The notes under the pieces were generated by a model. It was given only the letters and a program-made list of their open reading frames with translations. It had not been told where the DNA came from and did no database searches. The translations under genes and the position numbers were made by a program. DNA of 64,000 bases from Marinobacter sp. S0848L. GTDB taxonomy: Bacteria; Pseudomonadota; Gammaproteobacteria; Pseudomonadales; Oleiphilaceae. Position 1 is the stretch's first letter, and each line of letters opens with the position of its first letter. The DNA lies in the NCBI RefSeq assembly GCF_023016065.1, contig NZ_JALKAQ010000005.1, positions 212,740 to 276,739 on the forward strand. Direction: 5' to 3'. Of the stretch, positions 8,646 through 18,807 are shown piece by piece.

Positions 8646-9893
8646 TTATGAATTGCTATCGCCACGCCCCGGAGCTCTTTGCCAACGGTAATAAAGCACT
8701 TCATAGAGGGACTCAAAGGCATCGGCCGCGTCTTGCTCGTCACCTTCGGGCAACGCCTGATAAGCGGGACCGGTGGCATCGGGGGCCTCCGCAACGCCCT
8801 CATTCGCCCGCTGATCAACAGCACCCGTTGCCTCCGGGCTTTCAGCCACCTCGGCTGGCGCAGCATCCTCAGAGCTTTGGGCAACAAATCGCGGATCCAG
8901 CGCTATGTATTCCTGCAACTGATTCAGCTCTCCCGAGAACGCCACCTCTAAGGTCAAACGTTCGTCACGGATTCGCGATGCGCCCACCGAGCGAACCGGC
9001 GTCATGCTCTGCAGCGCCTTCACCACTCGACCATAATCCGCAAGAGAAGTTACACCATCCAACACAACGTCAACGGCCGGAGAATCTGCCACATTACCGG
9101 CGGCAACCGCATAACGGCTGGCGTAGAACTCTGCCCACTGATCCACAACTTTGGTAGCCAGTTCTGCTGGCGTACCTGCACTTGCTGAACGTTCACTGGC
9201 ATCCATACCCATGCCGTCAAACACCCAGCCAGCGCGCCACTGCCCACCGGACCGACTGATGCGCATCAGCGTGATGACGTCATAAGCCTGGCCCTCAGAC
9301 GCGGCTTCCAACCGATCAACAAACTGGCCCCACAGGTCTGATAACAAAGAACGGTCGCCGGAAAACTGCGAGTCCGGGAACACCATTGGCAACCCGCGCT
9401 CCGATGCCGCCGCCATGAAATATTGACGCCACTCAGCGCCACTATCCGTTTCCGACGACGCATCGGCATTCCCGGTAATCAACTGGCGCTGTCCTCGATC
9501 TTCCACTGCAATCCACGCCAATGTGAGCGGACGATTAGCGCCCCACACCGGAGCATCAAGCGCCGCAAGGCCGCGATTCACTCCAACCGCGCCGAAACTC
9601 ATCTGCATGCGACTCTGGCCCTGGCTTTGGCCAACCTGGTAAGCCAATACCAACGACTCGGCTTTGGACAAAAGCTGATCAATGCCCTCCAGCTCTAACA
9701 CGTCCCGGCTGCCCGAAACGCGCACCAACACCTCACGCAACCCCGCTTCGTACCCGGCCTTGACACTCGAACTGCTGGAGTCAGAGATCGGCACATCTGC
9801 GTTATAGAGTCCGGTAATGGTCACTGCTGTGGCTGGCGACCCGACTAACAAGGCACACACCATCGCGATTGTTACCAGCACTGCCCGCTTCAT
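8646..9893 (-). CDS. DUF2066 family exported protein
   Basis: A 415-residue protein with a classical signal peptide (MKRAVLVTIAMVCALLVG, cleavage after SPATA), so periplasmic or envelope-located. It matches the DUF2066 family: ITGLYNADVPI at the mature start, then EVLVRVSGSRDVL and a WIAVEDRGQRQLI block. The C-terminal 70 residues are acidic and Ala/Glu-rich, probably disordered. The ATG at 9893 gives the cleanest signal peptide; an ATG at 9926 would extend it by 11 residues. In Pseudomonas the family member also lies between purM and hda. Function unknown. It heads the operon with the CDP-alcohol transferase 18 bases downstream. Confidence 0.82.
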   Translation of the reverse strand: MKRAVLVTIAMVCALLVGSPATAVTITGLYNADVPISDSSSSSVKAGYEAGLREVLVRVSGSRDVLELEGIDQLLSKAESLVLAYQVGQSQGQSRMQMSFGAVGVNRGLAALDAPVWGANRPLTLAWIAVEDRGQRQLITGNADASSETDSGAEWRQYFMAAASERGLPMVFPDSQFSGDRSLLSDLWGQFVDRLEAASEGQAYDVITLMRISRSGGQWRAGWVFDGMGMDASERSASAGTPAELATKVVDQWAEFYASRYAVAAGNVADSPAVDVVLDGVTSLADYGRVVKALQSMTPVRSVGASRIRDERLTLEVAFSGELNQLQEYIALDPRFVAQSSEDAAPAEVAESPEATGAVDQRANEGVAEAPDATGPAYQALPEGDEQDAADAFESLYEVLYYRWQRAPGRGDSNS

Positions 9894-10130
9894 TTTCGCT
9901 GAATACCCGTTGACTGAATTCGTCATGTAGATGTAGCACCCTGCCGTTCCCATGATTGGCGCACAGGATACACCATCGCCTGTCGGCTGAGTAGCAAGCC
10001 GGCCACCGCTCTAGGTGATAACCGTGGATTCACCAACGAATCGTGCCCGTATCGCGGAATACCAGCTGGCCCCCCCCGTGCGCACCTGTTAAAATCCGCG
10101 GCCAGACCCACAGTCCAATGGTTATTTTCC

Positions 10131-11195
10131 ATGAGCGAACAGAAGCCCTCCCTCACCTACCGCGATGCGGGTGTTGATATTGATGCCGGCAACGAGTTGG
10201 TTAACCGTATTAAAAACACTGCGGCCAAAACCCGCCGCCCCGAAGTCCTCGGTGGCCTTGGTGGTTTTGGTGCCATGGTGTCTATCCCCGCCGGCTATAA
10301 AGAGCCCGTGCTGGTATCAGGCACCGATGGCGTAGGCACCAAGCTTCGCCTCGCCATGCAACTCGAAAAACACGACACCATCGGGATCGATCTGGTCGCC
10401 ATGTGCGTAAACGATCTGATCGTTGGTGGCGCCGAGCCTCTGTTCTTCCTGGATTACTACGCCACTGGCAAACTGAACGTAGACATCGCAGCCAATGTTG
10501 TTGAAGGCATCGGCAAAGGCTGTGAACTTTCCGGCTGTGCCTTGGTAGGCGGCGAAACCGCTGAAATGCCGGGCATGTACGAAGGCGATGATTACGACCT
10601 GGCCGGTTTCTGCGTTGGCGTTGTTGAACGTGAAAACATTCTTGACGGCAGCCGCGTTCAGTCCGGCGACGTACTACTGGCTTTGGGCTCTTCCGGCCCA
10701 CACTCAAACGGCTACTCACTGATCCGCAAGATCATCGAGGTAAGCGGCGCCGATCTAAGCCAACCGATGGGCGATGCCACGTTGGCCGATGCGCTCATGG
10801 CCCCCACCCGTATTTACGTGAAAAACCTGCTCAAACTGATTCGTGAAGTGGACGTGCGCGCCATGTCTCACATCACCGGAGGCGGGCTTCCGGAAAACAT
10901 TCCCCGTGTTCTGCCCGACAACACCGTTGCCGCCATCGACACCGAAAGCTGGGAACTGCCGCCTGTCTTCCAATGGCTGAAAGACGCCGGTGGCGTGGCC
11001 ACGGAAGAAATGTACCGCACCTTCAACTGCGGGATTGGCATGATTGTCTGCGTGCCCGAAGACCAAAAAGATCTGGCCATCGATACTCTGAACGCGCTGG
11101 GCGAAACCGTTTGGCAGGTCGGCGTGATCGAAAACGCAGACGCCAGCGATGCCGCCTCTGAAGTTCGTTATGCGCCAGGGCTACTGAAAGCATGA
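10131..11195 (+). CDS. purM: Phosphoribosylformylglycinamidine cyclo-ligase
   Basis: AIR synthetase, the fifth step of purine synthesis: ATP-dependent ring closure of FGAM to AIR. The 354-residue protein has the PurM signatures [50 protein letters not shown] and the C-terminal [16 protein letters not shown]. Length is that of the family. Its last four bases ATGA are the start of purN, so the two are translationally coupled. 237 bases separate it from the divergent DUF2066 gene; a run of seven or more C lies in that spacer and TTAAAAT near 10092 could be part of a promoter. Confidence 0.97.
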   Translation: MSEQKPSLTYRDAGVDIDAGNELVNRIKNTAAKTRRPEVLGGLGGFGAMVSIPAGYKEPVLVSGTDGVGTKLRLAMQLEKHDTIGIDLVAMCVNDLIVGGAEPLFFLDYYATGKLNVDIAANVVEGIGKGCELSGCALVGGETAEMPGMYEGDDYDLAGFCVGVVERENILDGSRVQSGDVLLALGSSGPHSNGYSLIRKIIEVSGADLSQPMGDATLADALMAPTRIYVKNLLKLIREVDVRAMSHITGGGLPENIPRVLPDNTVAAIDTESWELPPVFQWLKDAGGVATEEMYRTFNCGIGMIVCVPEDQKDLAIDTLNALGETVWQVGVIENADASDAASEVRYAPGLLKA

Positions 11196-11854
11196 AGGCA
11201 GACGCAGCGCCGCTACCCAAAATCGTTGTTCTCGCATCCGGCAGCGGAACCAACCTGCAAGCACTGATCGAAGCCACCCGTGAACGGGACTTTCCGGGCG
11301 AGATCATTGCTGTAGGGTGCAACCGCCCCGGCGCATTCGCGCTGGAACGCGCCGCCCAAGCCAACATCCCCACCTTCGTGATTGACCATACGAAGTCGGA
11401 TTCACGGGAGGCGTTTGACGCCTCCCTGATGGCCGAGTTGCACCGCCACAACCCAGACGTGATTGTTCTGGCGGGCTTCATGCGCATTCTGACGTCTGAT
11501 TTCGTCCGTGCGTTCAGGGGCCGAATGTTAAACATCCATCCTTCGCTTCTTCCGGCTTACACCGGCCTGAACACGCATAAGCGGGTACTGGAAGCCGGCG
11601 ACAAAGTGCACGGCGTTTCCATCCACTTTGTGACAGAAGAACTGGACGGCGGCCCCGTCATCGCACAATCCGAAATTCGGGTAAACGAAGACGATACCCC
11701 GGAGTCACTGGCGGAGCGCGTACAGCAACAGGAACACCTGCTCTACCCGATCGTTCTGCGCTGGTTCTGCGAAGGGCGCATTCAGCTTGCCGCCAATGGC
11801 GTTCATTTCGATGGATCACTGCTGCCGAACCCGATGCGTCTCGCGGATAGCTGA
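11192..11854 (+). CDS. purN: Phosphoribosylglycinamide formyltransferase
   Basis: GAR transformylase of purine synthesis: moves a formyl group from 10-formyltetrahydrofolate to GAR. The 220-residue protein has the phosphoribosyl site [13 protein letters not shown] near the N-terminus, the catalytic [12 protein letters not shown] block (Asn, His) and the [15 protein letters not shown] segment with the active-site Asp. The start overlaps the purM stop by four bases. Both genes act in the same pathway, so co-expression is expected. Confidence 0.96.
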   Translation: MKADAAPLPKIVVLASGSGTNLQALIEATRERDFPGEIIAVGCNRPGAFALERAAQANIPTFVIDHTKSDSREAFDASLMAELHRHNPDVIVLAGFMRILTSDFVRAFRGRMLNIHPSLLPAYTGLNTHKRVLEAGDKVHGVSIHFVTEELDGGPVIAQSEIRVNEDDTPESLAERVQQQEHLLYPIVLRWFCEGRIQLAANGVHFDGSLLPNPMRLADS

Positions 11855-11925
11855 ACAGATTGTCATCCTCCCGGAGCCAGGAACGGCTAGACTGTCACTT
11901 GCACAGACCGTGAAGAGGCCTTCGA

Positions 11926-12666
11926 ATGCAAAGCTACAAAGCGCCAATCAGAATTCTTTCGCTGCTCGCGGGGCTCTTGTTTTTCAGCCTCGCAGCCAGC
12001 GCCTCAACTGATACATCCAACACCTCAGAACTAACCCCCTACGAGGCCAGCTACACGGCGTCTATGTCCAAAGGCGTAAGCCTGAACGGCCAAGGCATCC
12101 GCACGCTCACCTCTCAGGGCAACAACGTTTGGCTGTACCGCACCGATGTCGATTCGTTCATCGCTGACATCAATGAGTCTCTGATTTTCAAATGGGAAAA
12201 CGGCCACGTGATCCCCTTACGCTATCGCTACCGGCTGTCCGGCTTTCTGATCAAAGACAGGAAGCAGTCCATCGATTTCGACTGGCAAAACGGCATAGCC
12301 ACCGGAAAATATCGCGGCAAACCGTTTGAGGTACAGCTAGAGGAAGGCACGCTGGATCCTTTGGGCTACCAGCTGCAACTGCATCAGGACCTGAAAGCGG
12401 GAAAGCGGGACATCACCTATCGCGTATTGGATAAAGGAGACTACGACACCGATCGCTTTGCTGTGATTGCCGAAGAAAGCCTGAGCGACCGTGGCCACAC
12501 CATGAAAACCCTGAAAGCCGAGAAGGTGCGTGAAGAGGACTCCAAACGCCAAACCTTGATGTGGTTTGATCCGGAGCAAAACTATCTACTGGCCCGCCTG
12601 CTTCAGGTCGAGCCAGATGGCAGTGAATACGAGCTACGGCTGAAAGATGCGCGGATTCAGGACTGA
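11926..12666 (+). CDS. DUF3108 exported protein
   Basis: A 246-residue protein with a signal peptide (hydrophobic core ILSLLAGLLFFSLA, cleavage near ASAST), then a beta-rich domain matching DUF3108 (YEASYTASMSKGVSLNG, TYRVLDKGDYDTDRF, MWFDPEQNYLLARL). It is predicted to be periplasmic; no enzymatic motif is evident. The family member lies next to purN in Pseudomonas too. Its coding end overlaps the convergent avtA end by 10 bases, so no terminator fits between them. Confidence 0.82.
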   Translation: MQSYKAPIRILSLLAGLLFFSLAASASTDTSNTSELTPYEASYTASMSKGVSLNGQGIRTLTSQGNNVWLYRTDVDSFIADINESLIFKWENGHVIPLRYRYRLSGFLIKDRKQSIDFDWQNGIATGKYRGKPFEVQLEEGTLDPLGYQLQLHQDLKAGKRDITYRVLDKGDYDTDRFAVIAEESLSDRGHTMKTLKAEKVREEDSKRQTLMWFDPEQNYLLARLLQVEPDGSEYELRLKDARIQD

Positions 12667-13940
12667 CCCGCGACGCCGTGCTCTGCCCACACTGCCTTCA
12701 CCTCATCAGCGATAATGCGCAACCCCGCTGCAACCTGCTCATCGTCCTGAGAATAGGTGACCCGCAGGCACTCATGGCGATGTTTCCAGTCATCATCCGG
12801 CAATCCCGGGAAGAAGTAGTGGCCAGATACCACCAGCACACCCCGCTCTTTCAGGCGCTGATATAACTCCAGACTCGAAATTGGCAAATCCGGAAACCAC
12901 AACCACAGGAACATTGCCCCTTCAGGCTTGTGGATGTACCAACGGCAACTGTCTTCACCCATTGCCACCCGGAACGCCTCCACGGCTCTTTCCATTTTCG
13001 CCTTGTAGAACGGGCAAATCACTTCACGACTTAGCGACAATATTTCACCAGACTTAACCAGCGGCTCTGCCAGCATGGCACCAAAACTGCCGGTTGCCAG
13101 GTTCATGATGGCATTGATACCAGACAAGGCTTTGATGACCGGCGCAGAGGCGATCACGATGCCGGTGCGGGCGGCCGGCAACCCTAGCTTCGACAAACTC
13201 AGGCAGAGGATTATCTGCTCGTTCCAGGTCGGCTTTGCATCCACAAACAACAAGCTCGGGAAGGGTGTGCCGTAGGCGCCATCGACAATCAGCGGGATGT
13301 CGTGCTCACGGGCCATACCCTCCAAACGGGCAAGCTCTTCATCGGTAATAACGTTGCCGGTGGGGTTGGTAGGGCGAGACACGCAGATAGCGCCGGTTTC
13401 ACCGGTCACTTCAACTGCATCGAAGTCCACTCGGTACTTGAACTCATGAGCATCGGTAAACGAGATATCCGGCTGTACGGCATGGAACAGGTCCTGATCA
13501 ATACCCGCATCGGCATAACCGATGTATTCCGGCGCCAGCGGCAGCAAAATGTGTTTGCGCTGGCCACTGCCGTACTCGCCGCCGAACATATTGAACAGCA
13601 TGAAGAAGGCTGCCTGACTACCATTGGTCAGCGCGATGTTCTCGGGCGTCAGCCCCCAGCCATACTCTTCGTTCAGTAATTCTGCCAAAGAGGCAATGAA
13701 CTGCTTTTCACCCTGAGGGGGATCGTAGATACCCACCAGCCGCCGTACCTGATTTTCATCCGTCGCCATCTTTGCCAGAATTGCCTGCACTCGCTCTTGA
13801 ACTTCAGGAATATGGCCGGGGTTGCCACCTCCCATCATGATCATATCTTCACCGGATGCCATGGCATTCCCCAGGTCATCCATCAGTGAAGTGATGCCGG
13901 CATCGGCGGTGAACTTACGACCAAAAGCAGAGAGTTTCAT
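12657..13940 (-). CDS. avtA: Valine-pyruvate aminotransferase
   Basis: A fold-type I PLP aminotransferase of the AvtA family (transamina valine/2-oxoisovalerate with alanine/pyruvate). The 427-residue protein has the PLP lysine at Lys251 in SLSKLGLPAARTG, the Asn192 of SRPTNPTG, Asp220 and Tyr223 (IVDGAYG) and Arg258. The AvtA-like beginning MKLSAFGRKFTADAGI sets the start at 13940, with GGAAAAGAGAC just before it; the longer TTG form would add 21 unlikely residues. It lies 63 bases after the DUF416 gene and probably belongs to the dcd-DUF416-avtA unit. Substrate range is inferred from family. Confidence 0.9.
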   Translation of the reverse strand: MKLSAFGRKFTADAGITSLMDDLGNAMASGEDMIMMGGGNPGHIPEVQERVQAILAKMATDENQVRRLVGIYDPPQGEKQFIASLAELLNEEYGWGLTPENIALTNGSQAAFFMLFNMFGGEYGSGQRKHILLPLAPEYIGYADAGIDQDLFHAVQPDISFTDAHEFKYRVDFDAVEVTGETGAICVSRPTNPTGNVITDEELARLEGMAREHDIPLIVDGAYGTPFPSLLFVDAKPTWNEQIILCLSLSKLGLPAARTGIVIASAPVIKALSGINAIMNLATGSFGAMLAEPLVKSGEILSLSREVICPFYKAKMERAVEAFRVAMGEDSCRWYIHKPEGAMFLWLWFPDLPISSLELYQRLKERGVLVVSGHYFFPGLPDDDWKHRHECLRVTYSQDDEQVAAGLRIIADEVKAVWAEHGVAGQS

Positions 13941-14003
13941 GTCTCTTTTCCGTTCTAAAGCGATTGAGGAAGTGTAGGCGAATTCTGCTGCGGGCTGCGG
14001 CAA

Positions 14004-14603
14004 TCAGGTATCGAGGGAGATACCCAGATTGCTGATGCCTTCGTTCGAGGCATCGTTTCGCAGCTCTTCAATGAAGTCTTCACTGGGTACGCGCTGGCGC
14101 TTGAGTGCGAGCACCGTGTCGCGCTGGAAGATTTTGTCTTCTTTGAGCAAGGGATGCTGTTCGAACAACCGGATCAGTTGGTCATCATCCATGCCCTCAC
14201 CTTCCGACATTTCAACAAAATCCATGACGGTTTTAGTGGCCAACTGGGACGCATCTGTTGCCCGGTGCTTGTTCGGGTTCAGACGATTCAGCAAGGCTTG
14301 CTCCAGCAGCTGACAGAAGTCGAACGCCGGGTACACACCGTAGGCATCGAACTCGTCGACGTTGGGGCTGAGGGTTTCGAGCTTGCTGAGCAACTGTGGA
14401 ATCGCGGCTTCCGAGGTGTCCAACTGCAAGGTCCCCCAGGCAAGATCGAGCAACTGGCGCATTTTGCCACCGCTTTTCATGCCGACTGCGTCTGCGAACA
14501 GGGCGTAGTTGGGGAAGGCGCGCTCGGCTAGGGCCAGCAGGTAGGCGCATTCGCGCCAGCCCTGCAGTTGTGAAACGGCTTTCAAAAACTGGTTGGCATT
14601 CAT
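14004..14603 (-). CDS. DUF416 (YjaG-like) protein
   Basis: A 199-residue soluble helical protein matching YjaG/DUF416: [24 protein letters not shown] at the N-terminus in segments, [18 protein letters not shown] in the middle, and an acidic [16 protein letters not shown] stretch. No catalytic motif is known for the family. Start ATG overlaps the dcd stop by four bases (ATGA), so its translation is coupled to dcd. Conserved but uncharacterised. Confidence 0.82.
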   Translation of the reverse strand: MNANQFLKAVSQLQGWRECAYLLALAERAFPNYALFADAVGMKSGGKMRQLLDLAWGTLQLDTSEAAIPQLLSKLETLSPNVDEFDAYGVYPAFDFCQLLEQALLNRLNPNKHRATDASQLATKTVMDFVEMSEGEGMDDDQLIRLFEQHPLLKEDKIFQRDTVLALKRQRVPSEDFIEELRNDASNEGISNLGISLDT

Positions 14604-15166
14604 GTCCGCGGCAGGGTCACGCCTGTCTGGCCAAGGTATTTTCCGCCACGGTCTTTGTAGCTGGTTTCACAGATTTCGTCAGATTCGAAGAACAGCATCT
14701 GTGCCACGCCTTCGTTGGCGTAGATTTTCGCCGGTAGGTTGGTGGTGTTGGAGAACTCCAAGGTCACCTGACCTTCCCACTCTGGTTCCAGCGGGGTGAC
14801 GTTGACGATGATACCGCAACGGGCGTAAGTGCTTTTGCCAAGGCAGATGGTGAGTACGCTTCTCGGAATGCGGAAGTACTCTACGGTGCGCGCCAGGGCG
14901 AAGCTGTTCGGGGGTATAACGCAGACGTCGCCTGTGTAGTTGACGAAGCTGTTTTCGTCGAAGTTTTTCGGGTCTACGGTGGCGCTGTGTACGTTGGTGA
15001 AGATTTTAAATTCGTTGCTGCAACGTACGTCGTATCCGTAGCTTGAGGTGCCGTAGGAGATGACGCGGCCTTTGTCGCTTTCACGAACTTGCCCGGCTTC
15101 GAAGGGTTCGATCATGCCGTGCTGTTCGGACATCCGGCGGATCCACTTATCGGACTTTATGCTCAT
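14600..15166 (-). CDS. dcd: dCTP deaminase
   Basis: Deaminates dCTP to dUTP, the main source of dUMP for thymidylate in gammaproteobacteria. The 188-residue protein carries the family motifs [13 protein letters not shown], the [20 protein letters not shown] block, [10 protein letters not shown] and the catalytic [18 protein letters not shown] with its Glu. Length matches the homotrimeric enzyme. It starts 154 bases left of a structured repeat and leads a small leftward operon with a DUF416 gene and avtA. Confidence 0.96.
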   Translation of the reverse strand: MSIKSDKWIRRMSEQHGMIEPFEAGQVRESDKGRVISYGTSSYGYDVRCSNEFKIFTNVHSATVDPKNFDENSFVNYTGDVCVIPPNSFALARTVEYFRIPRSVLTICLGKSTYARCGIIVNVTPLEPEWEGQVTLEFSNTTNLPAKIYANEGVAQMLFFESDEICETSYKDRGGKYLGQTGVTLPRT

Positions 15167-15319
15167 GGGGAATTCTCGTTTCCAGCTGGGAAAAATTGGG
15201 GCGTAGTTTACCTTGTCCTTGGGGTTGTGTCGAAGGCTTGGGAGTTTATCAGCCCGCTTTTGGATTCAGAAGTTTCTGTACTGGAACCAGTGTTCACGAA
15301 ACTGCAACTGCGGGTGGCT

Positions 15320-15427
15320 GCGCCATCAGGGACTACCGGCCAAAAACCGCTACGAGCACATCCATGTGCGCTTCTCTCAGGCCATCCTTGGCCTTCGAAA
15401 TTTTTGGCCGGTAGTCCCTGATGGCGC
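15320..15427 (+). repeat. Structured repeat, copy A (54-nt conserved core in 27-bp perfect arms)
   Basis: Arms 15320-15346 and 15401-15427 are perfect reverse complements over 27 bp. The 54-nt interior (15347-15400) is about 90% identical to the interiors of copies at 32795-32848 and 34749-34802, while the arms are unlike theirs. Inside the core are two hairpins, GCACATCCATGTGC and GGCCATCCTTGGCC, each with a TCC-type loop. It fills most of the 303-bp dcd/apbC spacer, 43 bases past the apbC stop. Nothing else is recognisable in that spacer. Strand is given for the core reading CCGCTACGAG. Confidence 0.9.
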
Positions 15428-15469
15428 GATCAATCTTTGGCTTTATTACCCCCAAGCTATCTAACTTGG

Positions 15470-16570
15470 TTAAGGCTCAACTACGGAGACACTGGAAATG
15501 GTTCCGCCTAGATTCCGCTCTATTGTGGACAGTTCCGCACCCACTCTGCGGGCAATATCGCGATAGCGGCGAGCCACTTCAGAATCCGGTTCGGCAACGA
15601 CGGTTGGCGAACCGCTGTCGGTTTGTTCGCGGATGGTCATGTGCAGGGGCAGCTGACCCAGCAGGGTGGTGTCGTATTCTTCCGCGATGCGTGCGCCGCC
15701 TTCGCAGCCGAACAGGTGTTCTTCGTGGCCACAGTTGCTGCAGATGTGGACGCTCATGTTTTCGATCACGCCGATCACCGGGATGTCCACTTTGCGGAAC
15801 ATTTCGATGCCTTTTTTACCGTCCAGCAAGGCGATGTCTTGCGGGGTGGTGACGATGACGGTGCCGGTGACCGGGACTTTTTGGGCAAGGGTGAGCTGGA
15901 TGTCGCCGGTGCCCGGTGGCATGTCTACTACCAGATAATCCAGTTCATCCCATAGGGTTTGCTGGAGTAGCTGCATGACGGCGCCACTGACCATGGGGCC
16001 ACGCCAGGCCATGGGGGTTTTGTCGGTGGTGACGAAGGCCATGGAGTTGGCTTGCAGGCCGTGAGCTTGCATGGGCATGAAGTATTTATTTTCGCGCACG
16101 TCCGGGCGTTTGCCTTCGGGTACGCCCAGCATCATGCCGATGCTGGGACCGTAGATGTCGGCATCGAGGATTCCTACCCGGGCACCTTCGGCGTGCAGCG
16201 CCAATGCCAGGTTGACGGCGGTGGTGGATTTGCCGACGCCGCCTTTGCCGGAGGCCACGGCGATGATGTTTTTTACGCCGGGGACCGAGGCGATTTCTTT
16301 ATTGATTTTGCAGGCGTGGATTTTTTGGGCCACGTGCACTTCGGCGATTTCAACCCCGTCAACGAATTCGATGGCGTTGGCGACGATTTGTTTGAGGCCG
16401 CCAGCAATACCTTTCGAAGGGTATGGCAGTTCGACCATCAAGGTGACATTCCCCTGCTCGTCTGCCGTCAGATTTTTCACCGCGCTGAGTTCATACAGGT
16501 CTTTGTTCAGGTACGGGTCGCGGTATTCGCGTACGGCGTCTTCGAGTGTCTTTTGGGGAATCTGAGTCAT
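15470..16570 (-). CDS. apbC: ApbC/Mrp iron-sulfur cluster carrier ATPase
   Basis: A 366-residue P-loop protein that binds and transfers Fe-S clusters to target proteins. The N-terminal MIP18-like (DUF59) domain (about residues 5-85) is followed by the MRP ATPase: Walker A GKGGVGKST at about 108-116, DADIYGPSIGMMLG, VVDMPPGTGDIQL, and the cluster-ligating CSNCGH motif. The ATG at 16570 was chosen for its GGAG 6 bases upstream and family-like start; upstream in-frame codons would add 36 unlikely residues. Divergent from metG, the same pairing as in E. coli (mrp-metG). Confidence 0.95.
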   Translation of the reverse strand: MTQIPQKTLEDAVREYRDPYLNKDLYELSAVKNLTADEQGNVTLMVELPYPSKGIAGGLKQIVANAIEFVDGVEIAEVHVAQKIHACKINKEIASVPGVKNIIAVASGKGGVGKSTTAVNLALALHAEGARVGILDADIYGPSIGMMLGVPEGKRPDVRENKYFMPMQAHGLQANSMAFVTTDKTPMAWRGPMVSGAVMQLLQQTLWDELDYLVVDMPPGTGDIQLTLAQKVPVTGTVIVTTPQDIALLDGKKGIEMFRKVDIPVIGVIENMSVHICSNCGHEEHLFGCEGGARIAEEYDTTLLGQLPLHMTIREQTDSGSPTVVAEPDSEVARRYRDIARRVGAELSTIERNLGGTISSVSVVEP

Positions 16571-16748
16571 CGGGGTCTCCGGAATATGCATATCACCCTG
16601 AATGCAGGTGAAAATTGATGGCTTGGAAGGTATCATCTGTGGCCGTTTCTGACCATATGGGGTCTTCGTCTGGAACAATCAATTCTGATTGTCTTCAAAA
16701 CCCTGTTTGGCTTTCCACCCCGTATCAACATAAGGTTCGGACATCACC

Positions 16749-18782
16749 ATGACGCAAGCGAGCAATCAACAGCGCGATATTCTGGTTACCAGCGCTCTGC
16801 CCTACGCCAACGGGCCCATCCATCTTGGGCACCTGCTGGAATACATTCAGACTGATATCTGGGTGCGCTACCAGAAAATGCGTGGCCACAACTGCTATTA
16901 CGTTTGCGCCGACGATGCCCACGGTACCGCGATCATGCTGCGGGCCGAGCGCGAAGGCATTACGCCTGAGCAGTTAATTGACCGGATTCGCCAGGAGCAT
17001 CAGGAAGATTTTTCTGATTTCCTCATCCAGTTCGACAACTATTACTCGACCCATTCGGAAGAAAATCAATATTTCTCCGAATATATTTACCGTCAGATTC
17101 AAGCCAACGGCAACATCGCGACTCGCAAGATCAAGCAGTTCTTTGATCCCGAGAAAGAGATGTTTCTTGCAGACCGTTTCATTAAGGGTACCTGCCCGAA
17201 ATGCAAAACAGACGATCAATACGGGGATAACTGTGAAGCCTGTGGTGCCACTTATACGCCCGCTGAGCTGATCAATCCTCGATCGGCCGTTTCTGGGGCC
17301 ACGCCGGTTGAGAAAGAATCTGAGCATTATTTCTTCAGATTGCCGGAGTTCCACGATTTTCTGAGCAAGTGGACTCGCAGTGGCGCACTGCAGCCGCAAG
17401 TGGCCAACAAACTGGCCGAATGGCTGGATGCAGGGCTTCAGGAATGGGACATCAGCCGTGATGCGCCCTACTTCGGCTTTGAAATTCCGGACGCACCGGG
17501 CAAATTTTTCTATGTCTGGCTGGACGCGCCAATCGGCTACCTCGCCAGCTTCAAGAACCTGTGTAACCGTGAAGGTATCGATTTCGAACACTTCTGGAAG
17601 AAAGATTCCACGGCCGAGGTGTATCACTTCATTGGTAAAGACATCATCAACTTCCATGCTCTATTCTGGCCATCGATGTTGCACGATGCCGGCTTCCGCA
17701 CGCCAACTGCGGTTTGGGCGCACGGCTTTGTCACCGTTAATGGTAAGAAGATGTCGAAATCTCGTGGCACCTTCATCATGGCTCGCACCTATCTGGATCA
17801 TCTGAACCCGGAATATTTGCGTTATTACTTCGCCGCCAAGCTTACCGGCGGTGTTGATGATATGGACTTGAACCTTGAAGACTTCGCAGCGCGTGTGAAT
17901 TCTGACCTCGTTGGCAAGGTGGTGAATATCGCCAGCCGTAGCGCCGGTTTCATAACCAAACGCTTCGATGGTCAGCTCGGCCAAGTTACCGAGAAAGAAA
18001 AACTGCAAGAATTCATCGACGCTGGCGAGCAAATTGCCGAGTTCTACGAAACCCGCGAATTTGGCCGTGCTATGCGTCGGATCATGGAGTTGGCCGACAT
18101 TGCCAACCAGTACGTGAACGACGAACAGCCCTGGATCATTGCCAAGCAGGAAGGTCAGGACGACAAGCTACAGGCGATCTGCACTAATGCGATCAACATG
18201 TTCCGCCTGCTGATGACCTATCTGACACCGGTACTGCCAAAAACGGCACAGGCTTCTGCATCGTTCCTGAACGATCGCCTGACCTGGAATGAGCGTGCGA
18301 ACCTGTTGGAAAATCACGGCATCGACAAGTTCAAACCTCTGATGAGCCGCGTTGATATGGCTCATGTTGAGAAGATGCTGGAAGCGTCCAAGGAAGAGAT
18401 GCCGGCCGCTACCGGTCAGCAGCAGGCACCCGCGTCTGATCTGGAGCCCATCGCGGATGAAATCGAATTCGGCGATTTCGCGAAGGTGGATCTGCGAGTG
18501 GTGAAAATCGTCAAGGCCGAGCATGTAGAAGGTGCCGACAAGCTTCTTCGACTGACTCTTGATGTAGGACATGGCGAGCGAAACGTGTTTGCGGGTATTA
18601 AGTCTGCCTACAAACCGGAAGAACTCGAAGGCCGCCTGACGGTGATGGTTGCCAACTTGAAGCCCCGAAAGATGAAGTTCGGCATGTCTGAAGGCATGGT
18701 TCTGGCCGCAGGGCCTGGCGGCAAAGACATTTTCATTCTCTCCCCTGATTCCGGCGCGACGCCGGGCATGCGGGTGATGTAA
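16749..18782 (+). CDS. metG: Methionyl-tRNA synthetase
   Basis: Class I aminoacyl-tRNA synthetase of 677 residues that charges tRNA-Met. HIGH-type motif HLGH at 25-28, zinc-knuckle cysteines 149, 152, 162 and 165, KMSKS at 334-338, and an appended C-terminal EMAP/tRNA-binding domain (about 575-677: [32 protein letters not shown]) used for dimerisation and tRNA binding. Full length. Divergent from apbC with 178 bases between the start codons; rsxA begins 25 bases after its stop. Confidence 0.98.
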   Translation: MTQASNQQRDILVTSALPYANGPIHLGHLLEYIQTDIWVRYQKMRGHNCYYVCADDAHGTAIMLRAEREGITPEQLIDRIRQEHQEDFSDFLIQFDNYYSTHSEENQYFSEYIYRQIQANGNIATRKIKQFFDPEKEMFLADRFIKGTCPKCKTDDQYGDNCEACGATYTPAELINPRSAVSGATPVEKESEHYFFRLPEFHDFLSKWTRSGALQPQVANKLAEWLDAGLQEWDISRDAPYFGFEIPDAPGKFFYVWLDAPIGYLASFKNLCNREGIDFEHFWKKDSTAEVYHFIGKDIINFHALFWPSMLHDAGFRTPTAVWAHGFVTVNGKKMSKSRGTFIMARTYLDHLNPEYLRYYFAAKLTGGVDDMDLNLEDFAARVNSDLVGKVVNIASRSAGFITKRFDGQLGQVTEKEKLQEFIDAGEQIAEFYETREFGRAMRRIMELADIANQYVNDEQPWIIAKQEGQDDKLQAICTNAINMFRLLMTYLTPVLPKTAQASASFLNDRLTWNERANLLENHGIDKFKPLMSRVDMAHVEKMLEASKEEMPAATGQQQAPASDLEPIADEIEFGDFAKVDLRVVKIVKAEHVEGADKLLRLTLDVGHGERNVFAGIKSAYKPEELEGRLTVMVANLKPRKMKFGMSEGMVLAAGPGGKDIFILSPDSGATPGMRVM

Positions 18783-18807
18783 GCAGCAACAGGCAGAGAC
18801 GCTCCCG

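Noticed and set aside
9923..10156. A 77-codon leftward frame between the DUF2066 gene and purM
   Set aside because: Overlaps the purM start, no ribosome site, no recognisable sequence.
15089..15464. Three overlapping rightward frames across the dcd/apbC spacer
   Set aside because: They run through the structured repeat and the dcd start; no ribosome sites, and similar peptides appear only because the repeat core recurs at 34749.
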